Origin: Paenibacillus aceti | Lineage (GTDB): Bacteria; Bacillota; Bacilli; Paenibacillales; Paenibacillaceae | Direction of reading: 5' to 3' | Assembly: GCF_003614185.1 (NCBI RefSeq) | Contig: NZ_KZ987724.1 | Span: 602,679-666,678, forward strand | Length of the DNA stretch: 64,000 bases | Shown here: piece after piece, positions 44,490 through 53,643 of the stretch | Layout of the letters: every line of letters starts with the position of its first letter | How positions within the stretch are numbered: the first letter of the stretch is position 1 | Made by a program: the position numbers and the translations under genes | The notes under the pieces: model-generated | What the model was told of the DNA's origin: nothing | Seen by the model: only the letters and a program-made list of their open reading frames with translations | Database searches by the model: none

Positions 44490-45812
44490 ATGATTTTAAG
44501 AGAGACTAAGGAGGCTATTACTTTGGGGTACAATGAAATTCCAGCATCGGTCAAGAGCTTCATGAACAAAATTACGGAGCTGTGTGGCCAAGAGCATGCA
44601 CGCTGGGCGGAGAACTTCAATGCCTGCTTCGCTAATACGCTGCTGACAACGGTGAAGCGTCAGCCGGACGGCACGACTTTCCTCTTGACTGGGGATATTC
44701 CGGCGATGTGGCTGCGGGATTCGACAGCGCAGGTGAGACCTTATCTTGTCATTGCCAAGCAGGATCGCGATCTTGAAGATATGATCGCCGGCCTTGTTGA
44801 GCGTCAGCTGCAGTACATTAATATGGACCCTTATGCTAATGCTTTTAATGAAGAAGCGAATAACGCCGGGCACCAGACCGACCATACGGAAATGACCCCA
44901 TGGATCTGGGAGCGCAAGTATGAGATCGATTCACTCTGTTACCCGCTCCAGCTCAGCTATCTGTTGTGGAAGTCAACTGGACGCACGGCGCAGTTCAATG
45001 ATACATTCCAGCAAGCGGTACAAAACGTATTGGAGGTATGGGAGACCGAGCAGGATCATAACCGTTCGCCATATACCTTCGTGCGTGATACTACCCGCTT
45101 AGAGGATACGCTGGTCAGAGACGGCAAGGGTTCACCTGTTGCCCCTACCGGCATGACCTGGTCCGGCTTCCGTCCGAGCGATGATGCCTGCCGCTATGGC
45201 TATCTTGTTCCATCCAATATGTTCGCTGTCGTCGTTCTTGATTATTTGCGGGAAATTTATGAGGATATCCTGAAGGATGACTCCTTGATCGCACGCATTA
45301 CCAAGCTGCGTGAGGAGATTGAACAAGGGCTTCACAAGCATGCCAAGGTAACGAATGCTAGCGGAGAGACGGTATACGCCTATGAGGTGGACGGACTAGG
45401 GAATTATAGCATTATGGATGATTCGAACGTACCGAATCTGCTGTCAGCTCCATATTTGGGCTATTGCGACAGCAATGATCCGCTGTATCTGGCTACCCGC
45501 AAAACATTGCTGAGTGCCGAGAACCCGTTCTTCTATGAAGGAAGCTATGCGCAGGGGATCGGTAGCTCGCATACGCCGGAGAATTATGTATGGCCTATCG
45601 CACTGGCGATGGAGGGAATGACGACTGAGGACAAGGCGGAGAAGGAACGCATCCTCAATCTGCTGGTGGAATGTGATGCTGGCACCAAGCTGATGCATGA
45701 AGGCTTTGATGTGAATGATCCAACGAAGTATACGAGAGAATGGTTCTCTTGGGCGAATATGATGTTCTGCGAGCTGGTCATGGATTATTTCGACATCCGT
45801 ATCGATAAGTAA
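44490..45812 (+). CDS. GH125-family exo-alpha-1,6-mannosidase
   Basis: 440 residues, no signal peptide. GH125 enzymes remove terminal alpha-1,6-mannose. Family signatures of the (alpha/alpha)6 barrel are GDIPAMWLRDSTAQVRPY, HQTDHTEMTPWIWERKYEIDSL, TGMTWSGFRPSDDACRYGYLVPSN and EGSYAQGIGSSHTPENYVWPIALAMEG. It is 99 bp ahead of GH38 in the same direction. The ribosome site (AGGAATATGG) is weak. Together with GH38 and GH92 it would trim alpha-mannan or high-mannose N-glycan fragments in the cytoplasm. Confidence 0.93.
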   Translation: MILRETKEAITLGYNEIPASVKSFMNKITELCGQEHARWAENFNACFANTLLTTVKRQPDGTTFLLTGDIPAMWLRDSTAQVRPYLVIAKQDRDLEDMIAGLVERQLQYINMDPYANAFNEEANNAGHQTDHTEMTPWIWERKYEIDSLCYPLQLSYLLWKSTGRTAQFNDTFQQAVQNVLEVWETEQDHNRSPYTFVRDTTRLEDTLVRDGKGSPVAPTGMTWSGFRPSDDACRYGYLVPSNMFAVVVLDYLREIYEDILKDDSLIARITKLREEIEQGLHKHAKVTNASGETVYAYEVDGLGNYSIMDDSNVPNLLSAPYLGYCDSNDPLYLATRKTLLSAENPFFYEGSYAQGIGSSHTPENYVWPIALAMEGMTTEDKAEKERILNLLVECDAGTKLMHEGFDVNDPTKYTREWFSWANMMFCELVMDYFDIRIDK

Positions 45813-45911
45813 GAGGTTGTTCGAAAAGTCCGCTTTTGATCACGAAGTGAATCAAGAAGTGGGTTCGGCATCGAATTCATAAGCGGTATTTCAATTAAGG
45901 AGACGATCAGA

Positions 45912-48596
45912 ATGAAAAAAGTATACATTGTATCTCACAGCCACTGGGATCGCGAATGGTATCTGCCGTATGAGCAGCATCATATGCGCTTGATCCAGCT
46001 CGTAGACGATCTGCTGGAGCTGTTCGAGACCGATCCGGAATTCAAGAGCTTCCATCTGGACGGCCAGACGATTATTCTCGACGACTATGTGCAGGTCCGT
46101 CCTGAGAAGAAGCCGCTGCTGGAGAAATATATTCGCGAAGGACGTTTTAAGATCGGCCCGTTCTATATTTTGCAGGATGACTTCCTGATCAGCAGCGAAG
46201 CGAATACACGCAATATGCTGATCGGATTTGAAGAGAGCAAGAAGTGGGGCGCTCCGGTGAAGCTCGGTTATTTCCCGGATACGTTCGGCAATATGGGGCA
46301 GACACCGCAGATTATGCGCGAAGCCGGGCTGGATGTCGCAGCCTTCGGACGTGGCGTGAAGCCGACGGGCTTCAACAATGTTGTAATTAATGATGAGAAA
46401 TATGCTTCGCAATACTCCGAGATGTGGTGGGAAGGTCCAGACGGCTCGAAGATCCTCGGTCTGCTGTTCGCTAACTGGTACAGTAACGGTAACGAGATTC
46501 CAGTGGACAAGGCAGAAGCCAAGCTGTTCTGGGACCGCAAGCTAGCGGATGCATCGCAATATGCCTCTACTGAGCATTTGCTGATGATGAATGGCTGTGA
46601 CCATCAGCCGGTACAGAAGGATCTGTCCGCGGCGATCCGGGTCGCCAATGAACTGTATCCAGATATCGAGTTCGTCCACAGCAGCTTCGAAGAATATATC
46701 GCTGCGCTGAGAGCGGATTTGCCAGAGGAACTAAGCACGGTATCCGGCGAGCTGACCAGCCAGGAGACGGATGGCTGGTATACGCTGGCGAATACGTCTT
46801 CGGCTCGTGTCTACTTGAAGCAGATGAACACTGAAGTAGAGCGCCAATTGGAGAATATCGCCGAGCCGCTCGCCACGATGGCTTATACGATTGCTGAGCA
46901 ATATCCGCATGACACTTTGCGCTATGCGTGGAAGACGTTGATGCAGAACCATCCGCATGACAGCATCTGCGGCTGCAGCATCGATGATGTCCATCAAGAG
47001 ATGGTCACACGCTTCAAGAAAGCGAAGGAAGTAGGTAAATTCGTTGCGGATGGAGCGGCTGAGGCATTGATGGCTCAGATCGACACCAGCGCTTTCCCTG
47101 ATGGTGCGAAGCCTTTCGTGATCTTCAACACAGCGGGCTCTGCGAAGACGGGTGTAGCTGAGGTTACGATTGAATGGATGAGGAAGCCATTTTCTGAAGG
47201 GGCTCCTTCCAAGCTGTATTTTGAACTGAAGGAGACGAAATTGCCGGAACTCGCGGTTGTGAATGCCGCTGGCAAGACCGTTACCGCTGAAATTATCGAT
47301 GAAGGGGTAACCTTTGGCTATGATCTTCCTAAGGATAAATTCCGCCAGCCTTATATGGGACGGTATGTGAAGGTTCGTATGTTCATGGAGCAAATGCCAG
47401 CTATGGCTTGGGAATCCTTCGCGCTAGTGGAAGGCTCTGCTGCAGATTTGCAAGCTGGCGAGGCGATCGTCAAGGAGCAAGGGCATGTGCTTGAGAACGA
47501 ATTCCTGAAGGTGCAAGTGGAGAAGGACGGTTCTCTGAACGTGCTGAACAAAGAGACTGGCAAGGAATACACGGGCTTGATGGTGTATGAGAATGTCGGC
47601 GATATCGGTAATGAGTATATTTTCAAGCAGCCTGAAGGCGATCGAGCGATTCTCTCTACTGGGAAGAATGCGGTTGTCTCGGTTCTGTCGGCCAATGCCT
47701 TCGCGGGAGAATTGTTGGTGGAACAGGAACTGGAAATCCCGGTTTCCGCAGACGAGCTGCTGGATGAAGAGATGAGAGCAGTCATCGAATTCCGCGGTCG
47801 GAAGGCCGGACGCTCCAAAGAGACCTCTATATTCAAGATTGCGACCAAGATTACGTTGCAAAAAGGCAGCAAGCAGCTTCAATTCGAGGCATCCTATAAC
47901 AACCAGATGAAGGATCACCGCCTGCGCGTACTGTTCCCAACTGGAATTGTGGCGGCATACCATGAAGCGGAGAGCATCTATGAAGTGGTACAGCGTCCTA
48001 ACAAGGTAGACCGTGCCTGGGAAAACCCGACGAATCCGCAGCACCAGCACTCCTTCGTCAATGTGCATGACGAACAGCATGGGGTGACGGTAGCTAACTT
48101 CGGATTGAATGAGTACGAGGTCCTGGCGGATAATGGAACGATTGCATTGACCTTGCTTCGCGCCGTAGGCGAGCTCGGCGACTGGGGTTACTTCCCAACG
48201 CCGGAAGCGCAATGTCTAGGTGAGCATACCGTTAAATTCGCTGTCTCCTTCCATGGCGATGAAGCGGATAAGCTGAGAACCTACCATGAAGCGATGAACT
48301 TCCAGATTCCGTTCAGCGCTTATCAGACGTCTAAGCATGCGGGACAATATGCAGCCGCTCATCAATACATGAAGATCGAAGGAGATGCCTTCGCGCTGAC
48401 TGCCTTCAAACGTAAAGAGCATTCGGACGAGATCATAACCAGAGGCTTCAATATGACGGTTGCCGAGCAGCCGCTTCGCCTGTCGATCGCCGAGCTTACA
48501 CCACAGCGCTGTAATCTGCTGGAAGAGCCAGTAGATGCCAAAGTGGCAGATACCCTTAAGCCAGCCGAGATCGTGAGCTATAGCTGGAGCAAGTAA
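45912..48596 (+). CDS. GH38-family alpha-mannosidase
   Basis: 894 residues, cytoplasmic. The N-terminal catalytic domain opens with VSHSHWDREWYLPYEQH (zinc His-Asp). GYFPDTFGNMGQTPQIMREAG holds the nucleophile Asp (about 120), and NHPHDSICGCSIDDVHQEM is the further zinc-site block (about 345). The GH38 C-terminal beta domains fill the rest. Retaining alpha-mannosidase acting on alpha-1,2/1,3/1,6 links. Good ribosome site AAGGAGA. Last gene of the mannoside operon, followed by a terminator. Confidence 0.95.
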   Translation: MKKVYIVSHSHWDREWYLPYEQHHMRLIQLVDDLLELFETDPEFKSFHLDGQTIILDDYVQVRPEKKPLLEKYIREGRFKIGPFYILQDDFLISSEANTRNMLIGFEESKKWGAPVKLGYFPDTFGNMGQTPQIMREAGLDVAAFGRGVKPTGFNNVVINDEKYASQYSEMWWEGPDGSKILGLLFANWYSNGNEIPVDKAEAKLFWDRKLADASQYASTEHLLMMNGCDHQPVQKDLSAAIRVANELYPDIEFVHSSFEEYIAALRADLPEELSTVSGELTSQETDGWYTLANTSSARVYLKQMNTEVERQLENIAEPLATMAYTIAEQYPHDTLRYAWKTLMQNHPHDSICGCSIDDVHQEMVTRFKKAKEVGKFVADGAAEALMAQIDTSAFPDGAKPFVIFNTAGSAKTGVAEVTIEWMRKPFSEGAPSKLYFELKETKLPELAVVNAAGKTVTAEIIDEGVTFGYDLPKDKFRQPYMGRYVKVRMFMEQMPAMAWESFALVEGSAADLQAGEAIVKEQGHVLENEFLKVQVEKDGSLNVLNKETGKEYTGLMVYENVGDIGNEYIFKQPEGDRAILSTGKNAVVSVLSANAFAGELLVEQELEIPVSADELLDEEMRAVIEFRGRKAGRSKETSIFKIATKITLQKGSKQLQFEASYNNQMKDHRLRVLFPTGIVAAYHEAESIYEVVQRPNKVDRAWENPTNPQHQHSFVNVHDEQHGVTVANFGLNEYEVLADNGTIALTLLRAVGELGDWGYFPTPEAQCLGEHTVKFAVSFHGDEADKLRTYHEAMNFQIPFSAYQTSKHAGQYAAAHQYMKIEGDAFALTAFKRKEHSDEIITRGFNMTVAEQPLRLSIAELTPQRCNLLEEPVDAKVADTLKPAEIVSYSWSK

Positions 48597-48630
48597 GGCG
48601 GCATCTGAAAATGTTGAACTAATATGAACC

Positions 48631-48673
48631 AGGCTCCTTGATTGCTATCGCAGCAGTCAGGGAGCCTTTTTTT
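48631..48673 (+). terminator. Rho-independent terminator of the GH125-GH38 operon
   Basis: Stem AGGCTCCTTGATTGC / GCAGTCAGGGAGCCT followed by seven T residues. Confidence 0.88.
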
Positions 48674-48865
48674 GTAGCTCTAAAGCTCCTACGGAAATCA
48701 CAGTCTCTATTTTGCGGATTACAACCATAACGGAAATGTAAGGGAATTGGGTGCCGCTGTTTGCCGCGCGCATAAACGAACAAAGGACAGTCATAATAGG
48801 AAGGATAACACCTGGCAGTTTTATGTGATCACAAGACTAAGACATCTATAGAAGGGCTGATATGT

Positions 48866-49384
48866 ATGGAACTGAATGAATGGATGTTCTATTTCCTCGT
48901 CTATTCTCTGTGCGGTTTTCTGCTTGAGAATGTGTACAGCTGGTTCACGACAGGAGTGTTCTGGAAGGAAGGGTACTTAAAAGGTCCTTACAAACCGATG
49001 TACGGCTTTGCGCCGTTGCTTCTGCTACTGCTATCCGGGGCTGTCCAGAACCGGGCGCTATTGTGGCTATTCTGTCTGCTGGTACCGACGATCGTTGAAT
49101 ATGTGAGCGGACTGCTGCTCTATAAGCTGTTCGGACGCCGCTGGTGGGATTATTCAGATAATCGTCTGCAGCTGGCAGGTCATATTTGCTTGCGTTTCTC
49201 CTTGTATTGGGGGGGTCTGTCCTTTGTATTTCTGCAGTATATTCACCCGGTAATACAAAATGGCTATGCACGAATTTCAGAACTATGGACGACAGCCGGA
49301 CCGCTGCTATTGCTTCTATTCATGCTGGATATGATGCTGACCTATCGCAGTCGGCGCAAAGCCTGGAAAGCGGACCTGATCTAA
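48866..49384 (+). CDS. CmpB-family (PF06541) membrane protein, second paralogue
   Basis: 172 residues with about five membrane helices. The same signatures as the gene at 30302 are present: LVYSLCGFLLENVYSW, EGYLKGPYKPMYGFAPLL and RRWWDYSDNRLQLAGHICLRFSLYWGG. Start ATG 48866. Genes around it concern the cell envelope, but no function is known for the family. Confidence 0.85.
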   Translation: MELNEWMFYFLVYSLCGFLLENVYSWFTTGVFWKEGYLKGPYKPMYGFAPLLLLLLSGAVQNRALLWLFCLLVPTIVEYVSGLLLYKLFGRRWWDYSDNRLQLAGHICLRFSLYWGGLSFVFLQYIHPVIQNGYARISELWTTAGPLLLLLFMLDMMLTYRSRRKAWKADLI

Positions 49385-49416
49385 ACAAATATTAGACATG
49401 GAGGCGTTAGAATAAA

Positions 49417-50301
49417 ATGAAGCTATTTATAAAAGTAAAATGTTGTGTGACGGCTGTGCTATTGCTCACGATGGTACTGATAGGGATGAGTCCTCAAAGC
49501 TATGCGTTAGAGGCACCGATAGAGCAGAATGTATTTGAAGGTCTTAATCCTGCCGCGGGGATGTTAGAGACGGAAAAGAAACAGCGGCTGGCGATCATTA
49601 TCGATGATTTCGGCAACGATATGAAGGGAACCGATGAAATACTCGATCTGCCCGTGAAGCTGACGGTCGCGGTGATGCCATTCTTGCGCACCAGTGAGCG
49701 GGATGCCCGTAAGGCCCATGAGAAGGGACACGATGTCATTATCCATCTGCCGATGGAGCCGAAGCAGGGGAAGCCGGAATGGCTCGGTCCCGGCGCGATT
49801 CTGTCGAATATGACGGATCGTGAGGTCAGGGAGAAGGTGGAGGCAGCGATTAAGAATATCCCTTATGCTGTAGGAATTAACAACCATATGGGGTCGAAAG
49901 TAACGGGCGATAAACGGATTATGGGCGTCATTCTGGATGTTTGCAAGGAGCATGGCCTATTCTTCGTCGATAGTAAGACGAATTACAGATCGGTGGTCGG
50001 TGAGCTTTGTGAAGAGAAGGGACTGCCGCAGCTGTACAACGATATTTTCCTCGATGATGTTCATACGGTAAACCATGTAACGACACAGCTTAGAAAGGTA
50101 CAGGAGCGGCTTCAGCAGCAGGAAACCTGTGTCACGATCGGGCATGTCGGGGTTGGAGGACTGATGACGGCAGAGGCTTTGAAACGACAGATTCCAGAGA
50201 TGAGGAAGCGGGGCATTCGGTTCGTAGGGATGCAGGATGTGGCGCAAGCCCGGGCAAAAGAAAATCCCGGAAGACCGGGATTCGGTGTTACATTACCGTG
50301 A
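49417..50301 (+). CDS. Secreted divergent polysaccharide deacetylase family protein (PF04748)
   Basis: 294 residues with an N-terminal signal peptide (hydrophobic 8-24, cleavage likely after SYA at residue 29). The core AIIIDDFGNDMKG, LTVAVMPFL, HDVIIHLPMEP and GINNHMGSKVTGD are typical of the YibQ-like divergent deacetylase family. Enzymatic activity in this family is uncertain. It is 32 bp after the CmpB-like gene. Its 3' end overlaps the convergent amidase by 14 bp. Confidence 0.88.
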   Translation: MKLFIKVKCCVTAVLLLTMVLIGMSPQSYALEAPIEQNVFEGLNPAAGMLETEKKQRLAIIIDDFGNDMKGTDEILDLPVKLTVAVMPFLRTSERDARKAHEKGHDVIIHLPMEPKQGKPEWLGPGAILSNMTDREVREKVEAAIKNIPYAVGINNHMGSKVTGDKRIMGVILDVCKEHGLFFVDSKTNYRSVVGELCEEKGLPQLYNDIFLDDVHTVNHVTTQLRKVQERLQQQETCVTIGHVGVGGLMTAEALKRQIPEMRKRGIRFVGMQDVAQARAKENPGRPGFGVTLP

Positions 50302-50977
50302 AAAATTGAACGATACCGGCGTAAATCGCCTCGGCAATTTTCTGTTGACCGCGCTTGCTAGTTAGCATGGCGCGGTCTTCATCATTACTGATGAACCCAG
50401 TCTCCACGATTACCGCAGGAGAATCGACATGTCTTAACAAATAGAAGGGCTCGCCAACCTCCGGCAGCCGCTGGCTGTTATAGAGCCGGTCGAGTGAATC
50501 CTGAATGGAGGTGGCCAGAAAGGCGCTTCGTCCTTCATTTTGATGAAGTACTAGCGGGCCGCGCCTGGATTTATTACGACCCCAATTGACGTGCATACTA
50601 ACGACGATGGAAGCGGGAACCTGTTCGCTCAGCTCTTTGCGTTGGGCGAGATCCCGGATATGACGCGATTTTGTCTTGAGCCAGCGGTTCTCTTCGCTTA
50701 GCGCATAATCACCAGTACGATTCATGATCGTACGATATCCATGACTTCTCAGTATCATATACAATCTACGGCTGATATCCAGATTGATATCCTTCTCAAG
50801 AATGTCTCCATGGGAAGTGCCTCCATCAATTCCGCCGTGTCCGACATCGATGAGAATGACCGGTTCGGGGAAGGCATATTTCAGATCTTTGACATCTGCC
50901 GAGGCCGGGCTGCAGTCGCCCCATAAACCGAAGAGCATGAGAGCAGCGGCAAGCAGAATAGGTAATTTTCTTCTCAT
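50288..50977 (-). CDS. N-acetylmuramoyl-L-alanine amidase (Amidase_3, CwlD-like)
   Basis: 229 residues with a signal peptide (hydrophobic 5-20, cut near ASA at 27). Zinc ligands: His47 (DVGHGG), Glu61 (ILEKDINL) and His129 (SMHVNW). The catalytic Glu is Glu192 in VIVETGFISN. It cleaves the bond between muramic acid and the stem peptide. Size and lack of extra cell-wall domains resemble CwlD, which forms muramic-lactam in spore cortex; whether this is the cwlD orthologue cannot be settled here. Usual ribosome site AGGTGAGA. Confidence 0.87.
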   Translation of the reverse strand: MRRKLPILLAAALMLFGLWGDCSPASADVKDLKYAFPEPVILIDVGHGGIDGGTSHGDILEKDINLDISRRLYMILRSHGYRTIMNRTGDYALSEENRWLKTKSRHIRDLAQRKELSEQVPASIVVSMHVNWGRNKSRRGPLVLHQNEGRSAFLATSIQDSLDRLYNSQRLPEVGEPFYLLRHVDSPAVIVETGFISNDEDRAMLTSKRGQQKIAEAIYAGIVQFFTVM

Positions 50978-51113
50978 GATCTCACCTTTCAGGCTTTCCG
51001 TTTTTCTTCTTCTATGTTGAACGTTATTGGAGCAATCTATTCAAGTTTATTTGTCCGCATAATGGTGCAAACTATGCATAGAAGGCAATTCGCGAAAAAG
51101 GGAGGTGGCAGCA

Positions 51114-51368
51114 GTGGCCGCAAAAGGGGATGAACTGGTTAAATACATTACGGAGAGAGTGGTCGATTACGTGGAGACGCCGAAAGAGGTGAGGCGCGAG
51201 CGCTCACGTGGCAAGCAGAGCTGGTCGCAGACCTGGTTCGGCATGATTCCGTTCTCGATATCGCTCTGGCTGCGTCAAATGCCATTCGATCGAATTCGAG
51301 CCAGGGAATGGCACGTGAAGGGATTTCGCATCAAGGGGTTACGCAGGGGTACGTCTCGAAACATATAA
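51114..51368 (+). CDS. YqzE family protein
   Basis: 84 residues from GTG 51114 behind AGGGAGG; a GTG at 51105 sits inside that site. It contains GDELVKYITERVVDYVETPKEVRRERS, which closely resembles the small Bacillus YqzE, followed by a tryptophan-rich WFGMIPFSISLWLRQM stretch that may be a membrane-associated helix. In Bacillus yqzE lies at the end of the comG competence locus. That operon is not here. Function unknown. Confidence 0.75.
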   Translation: MAAKGDELVKYITERVVDYVETPKEVRRERSRGKQSWSQTWFGMIPFSISLWLRQMPFDRIRAREWHVKGFRIKGLRRGTSRNI

Positions 51369-51427
51369 CTATATAACATGGTAACTAGCGCAAGCTACCT
51401 GATCATGGGCAGCCCCGCGCTTCATTA

Positions 51428-51470
51428 GCCTCCCCCCTATCGCCAGGAATCGCGGCAGGGGGGAGGCTTT
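51428..51470. terminator. Strong GC-rich terminator between yqzE and the convergent gene
   Basis: Stem GCCTCCCCCC / GGGGGGAGGC with an inner TCGCC/GGCGA-like extension, followed by T-rich sequence. It can serve both flanking genes. Confidence 0.8.
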
Positions 51471-51475
51471 CCTAT

Positions 51476-52483
51476 TCAAAAGGCGATAAATTTACCTGCA
51501 TCCAACAGGGCTTCAAGGGCGATCCAGCGCGGTGCTTCTGCGGTGCCACTCTGCACATAGATCGAAGCGGCTTCTTCGGTGGTTCTCACGGCCGTATCCG
51601 TAGCTGCATGCTCCCAGAGCTGATAACCGAATACAGGTAAAGGAACGGAATAAGTGCGTTCTCCACCGGAGGAAACATAGATCAGTCGCTTGGCGGTAGA
51701 GAGAATTCGGGCAAATGAGGTTGGAGTAACGTCCATCGGTTTTCGGGTCATCCATTTCACATTGTCATAAGGGTCAAAATGGGTGGCGGTCTGCACGGCT
51801 TGAGCGGCAGGTGCGATCTTCTTCATCGTGCGGCTCCCGGCGGCTGAGCCAGGAGGGGTATACTTGGCGGCTTGCTGGGCGAAGCTCTGCTGTGTCTCTG
51901 GTAAATCTTCCCCGTTCAGCGCGTTTATAAAATGGGCAAATCCCTCCTTGCTGCTAATCGCGATGCCCCATTCAGCCAGTGTTGGTCCCGCATAGAGCGG
52001 TACGATAGTATGGTCTGGAATCGCAGCAGGCTCCATCCCGATGTTATCCAGGCCTGATTCCAGGACGGAACGGGAGAAAATGGAGTCATCTCCGCTTCCA
52101 TATTCGATCAGCTTATACTCGCCTTGTTCTGTTGCGGAAATGATCAGATATCCGGCAGAAGCCGGGTTGCCTGTTGATTTATCTTGTTTCGTAGAGCGTA
52201 CCGTTACTAGCCAGCTATGCGTTCCCGGCCCCAGCGGCTCGATGTTTGACGTCGCGCCTTCCCAATGGGCGAATGGCTTGGTCTTGGCGAGCCGCTTGAT
52301 CGTATCCTCCGCGAAGCGCTGCAGCTCGGTCGGGGCGGTCCCATGGATCGACGCGGATAAGCCCGGGGCAGCCAGCGTGCGAGCCAGGAACACCTGAGCT
52401 TCAAATCCAGCCGGAAGCAGTATGCCCGTGCATAGCAATATTTTGAGTACAAGTGAGATCGGTTTGCGGATATTTATCTTCAT
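51476..52483 (-). CDS. Secreted uncharacterised protein
   Basis: 335 residues with an N-terminal signal sequence (hydrophobic ~10-30). Likely exported, perhaps surface-bound. The body is predicted as alpha/beta with TKPFAHWEGATSNIEPLGPGTHSW near 70-90 and SAGYLIISATEQGEYKLIEYGSG near 108-130, the latter resembling a beta-sheet propeptide or cystatin-like layout. I do not recognise a family. No partner gene adjoins it in the same direction before 52657. Function unknown. Confidence 0.75.
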   Translation of the reverse strand: MKINIRKPISLVLKILLCTGILLPAGFEAQVFLARTLAAPGLSASIHGTAPTELQRFAEDTIKRLAKTKPFAHWEGATSNIEPLGPGTHSWLVTVRSTKQDKSTGNPASAGYLIISATEQGEYKLIEYGSGDDSIFSRSVLESGLDNIGMEPAAIPDHTIVPLYAGPTLAEWGIAISSKEGFAHFINALNGEDLPETQQSFAQQAAKYTPPGSAAGSRTMKKIAPAAQAVQTATHFDPYDNVKWMTRKPMDVTPTSFARILSTAKRLIYVSSGGERTYSVPLPVFGYQLWEHAATDTAVRTTEEAASIYVQSGTAEAPRWIALEALLDAGKFIAF

Positions 52484-52656
52484 CAGACACAGATCACCCC
52501 TGTTAAATATTTAAGTGCATTTCATCCTATTTGCTTGTCCATTGTACTAGAGTGCCCGTAAAAAGACTGTTGCAACCTGTCAGAAGGGCAGGCTGCAGCA
52601 AGCTTCTATTTTTGCGGCCTTTTAGCGAGAAGCGTCTATTCCTGGTCGGTCCAGAG

Positions 52657-53637
52657 TCAGCGCGGCGAACGTAGGTGAAAGATGCCGTAGTTAACGACAG
52701 ATACGACAATTCTCGGCTCGTACTGCCAGCGGATTTCTCCCCGCCTCGATTCATACTGCGCGGCGGCTTCCTGTTTTCGCTCTTCATCAGGGTCGTTCAG
52801 CAGCTCTTTATAGTAAGCATCGATGAGCTCCAGCTCGTCATTCAGCCGCTCCGATGCAGCTTCCGCCCAGGAGATATCATAGGAGCTGATCTTGTCCCGA
52901 AGTCTTCTTTCAAGAGCTTCCTTGCCTTCGGCGACAGAAAGGCTGGAGGGTTCGATGCTTACGTTCTCCGGTAAGCGGGGAAGGAGCTGCTTGCCCTGCA
53001 GTCGGCTGGAGAAAGCTTCGTCGATGTGTCCGCTCAGCAGGGAGATACCCATAAAATGCAGTTCTTCCCGCTTAATATCGCAGCAGAACTCCAGCTTAAA
53101 GCAGACCCCGAGCCAGGGCTCGTAGGTCGCCGGAAAAAGTGTGGTGCGCTGGCGAAGACCTGGGTCCTCGAACAGGAAGACGCAGCGTCCGCCTTGTTTG
53201 GCTGCGGCGAAGATCTGCTTGAGGCGTGAACACCCGAACGTCAGCACTTCCTTCTGAATCCGTCCAGGCCCTAATACAGGCAGGGGACGGATCGTGCCGA
53301 AATAACGACCCAGTATGCTGTCGTCGGCTGCCCCGGCAACGCCGGGCTGACCGCTGGCGGGAGCAGTTGTGGTCTTGGCGCCTTCTTGCGCATTTTTACG
53401 TTCCTGCATCGCTTCATACGCCTCGGCATCGAAAATAAAGGCGAAGCTCATCGTCTCCGGCTCTACACCGGTGCGTTCAATAAAGCCCCAATAATAAGGG
53501 CGGTTCGTCAGATCACGATCCGCCTGGGGCGAGAGTTTTACGGTGACATGGTAAGGGGATTTCTCAAGGATCTGGCAGTCTGTCACGTCGAGGTAGGTCA
53601 TGACATACTGTTGAATTTGCGTTTGCGTCATTGTCAT
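52657..53637 (-). CDS. yqhG: YqhG-family protein
   Basis: 326 residues, soluble. It begins MTMTQTQIQQYVMTYLDVTDC and contains NRPYYWGFIERTGVEP (about 41-56) and LTFGCSRLKQIF, which match the Bacillus YqhG family of unknown function. Residues ~90-110 are an Ala/Gly-rich insert. The gene is 6 bp after yqhH in the same direction, as in B. subtilis, so the two are co-transcribed. Confidence 0.85.
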   Translation of the reverse strand: MTMTQTQIQQYVMTYLDVTDCQILEKSPYHVTVKLSPQADRDLTNRPYYWGFIERTGVEPETMSFAFIFDAEAYEAMQERKNAQEGAKTTTAPASGQPGVAGAADDSILGRYFGTIRPLPVLGPGRIQKEVLTFGCSRLKQIFAAAKQGGRCVFLFEDPGLRQRTTLFPATYEPWLGVCFKLEFCCDIKREELHFMGISLLSGHIDEAFSSRLQGKQLLPRLPENVSIEPSSLSVAEGKEALERRLRDKISSYDISWAEAASERLNDELELIDAYYKELLNDPDEERKQEAAAQYESRRGEIRWQYEPRIVVSVVNYGIFHLRSPR

Positions 53638-53643
53638 ATGCCG

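Noticed and set aside
47424-48212. 262-codon open frame antisense to GH38
   Set aside because: Lies wholly within the GH38 gene, which is conserved over its full length; composition is that of a shadow frame.
48685-48790. Third repeat family (ACGGAAATCACAG and ACGGAAATGTAAG)
   Set aside because: The two pieces are 38 bp apart and do not follow the four-unit geometry; too weak on their own.
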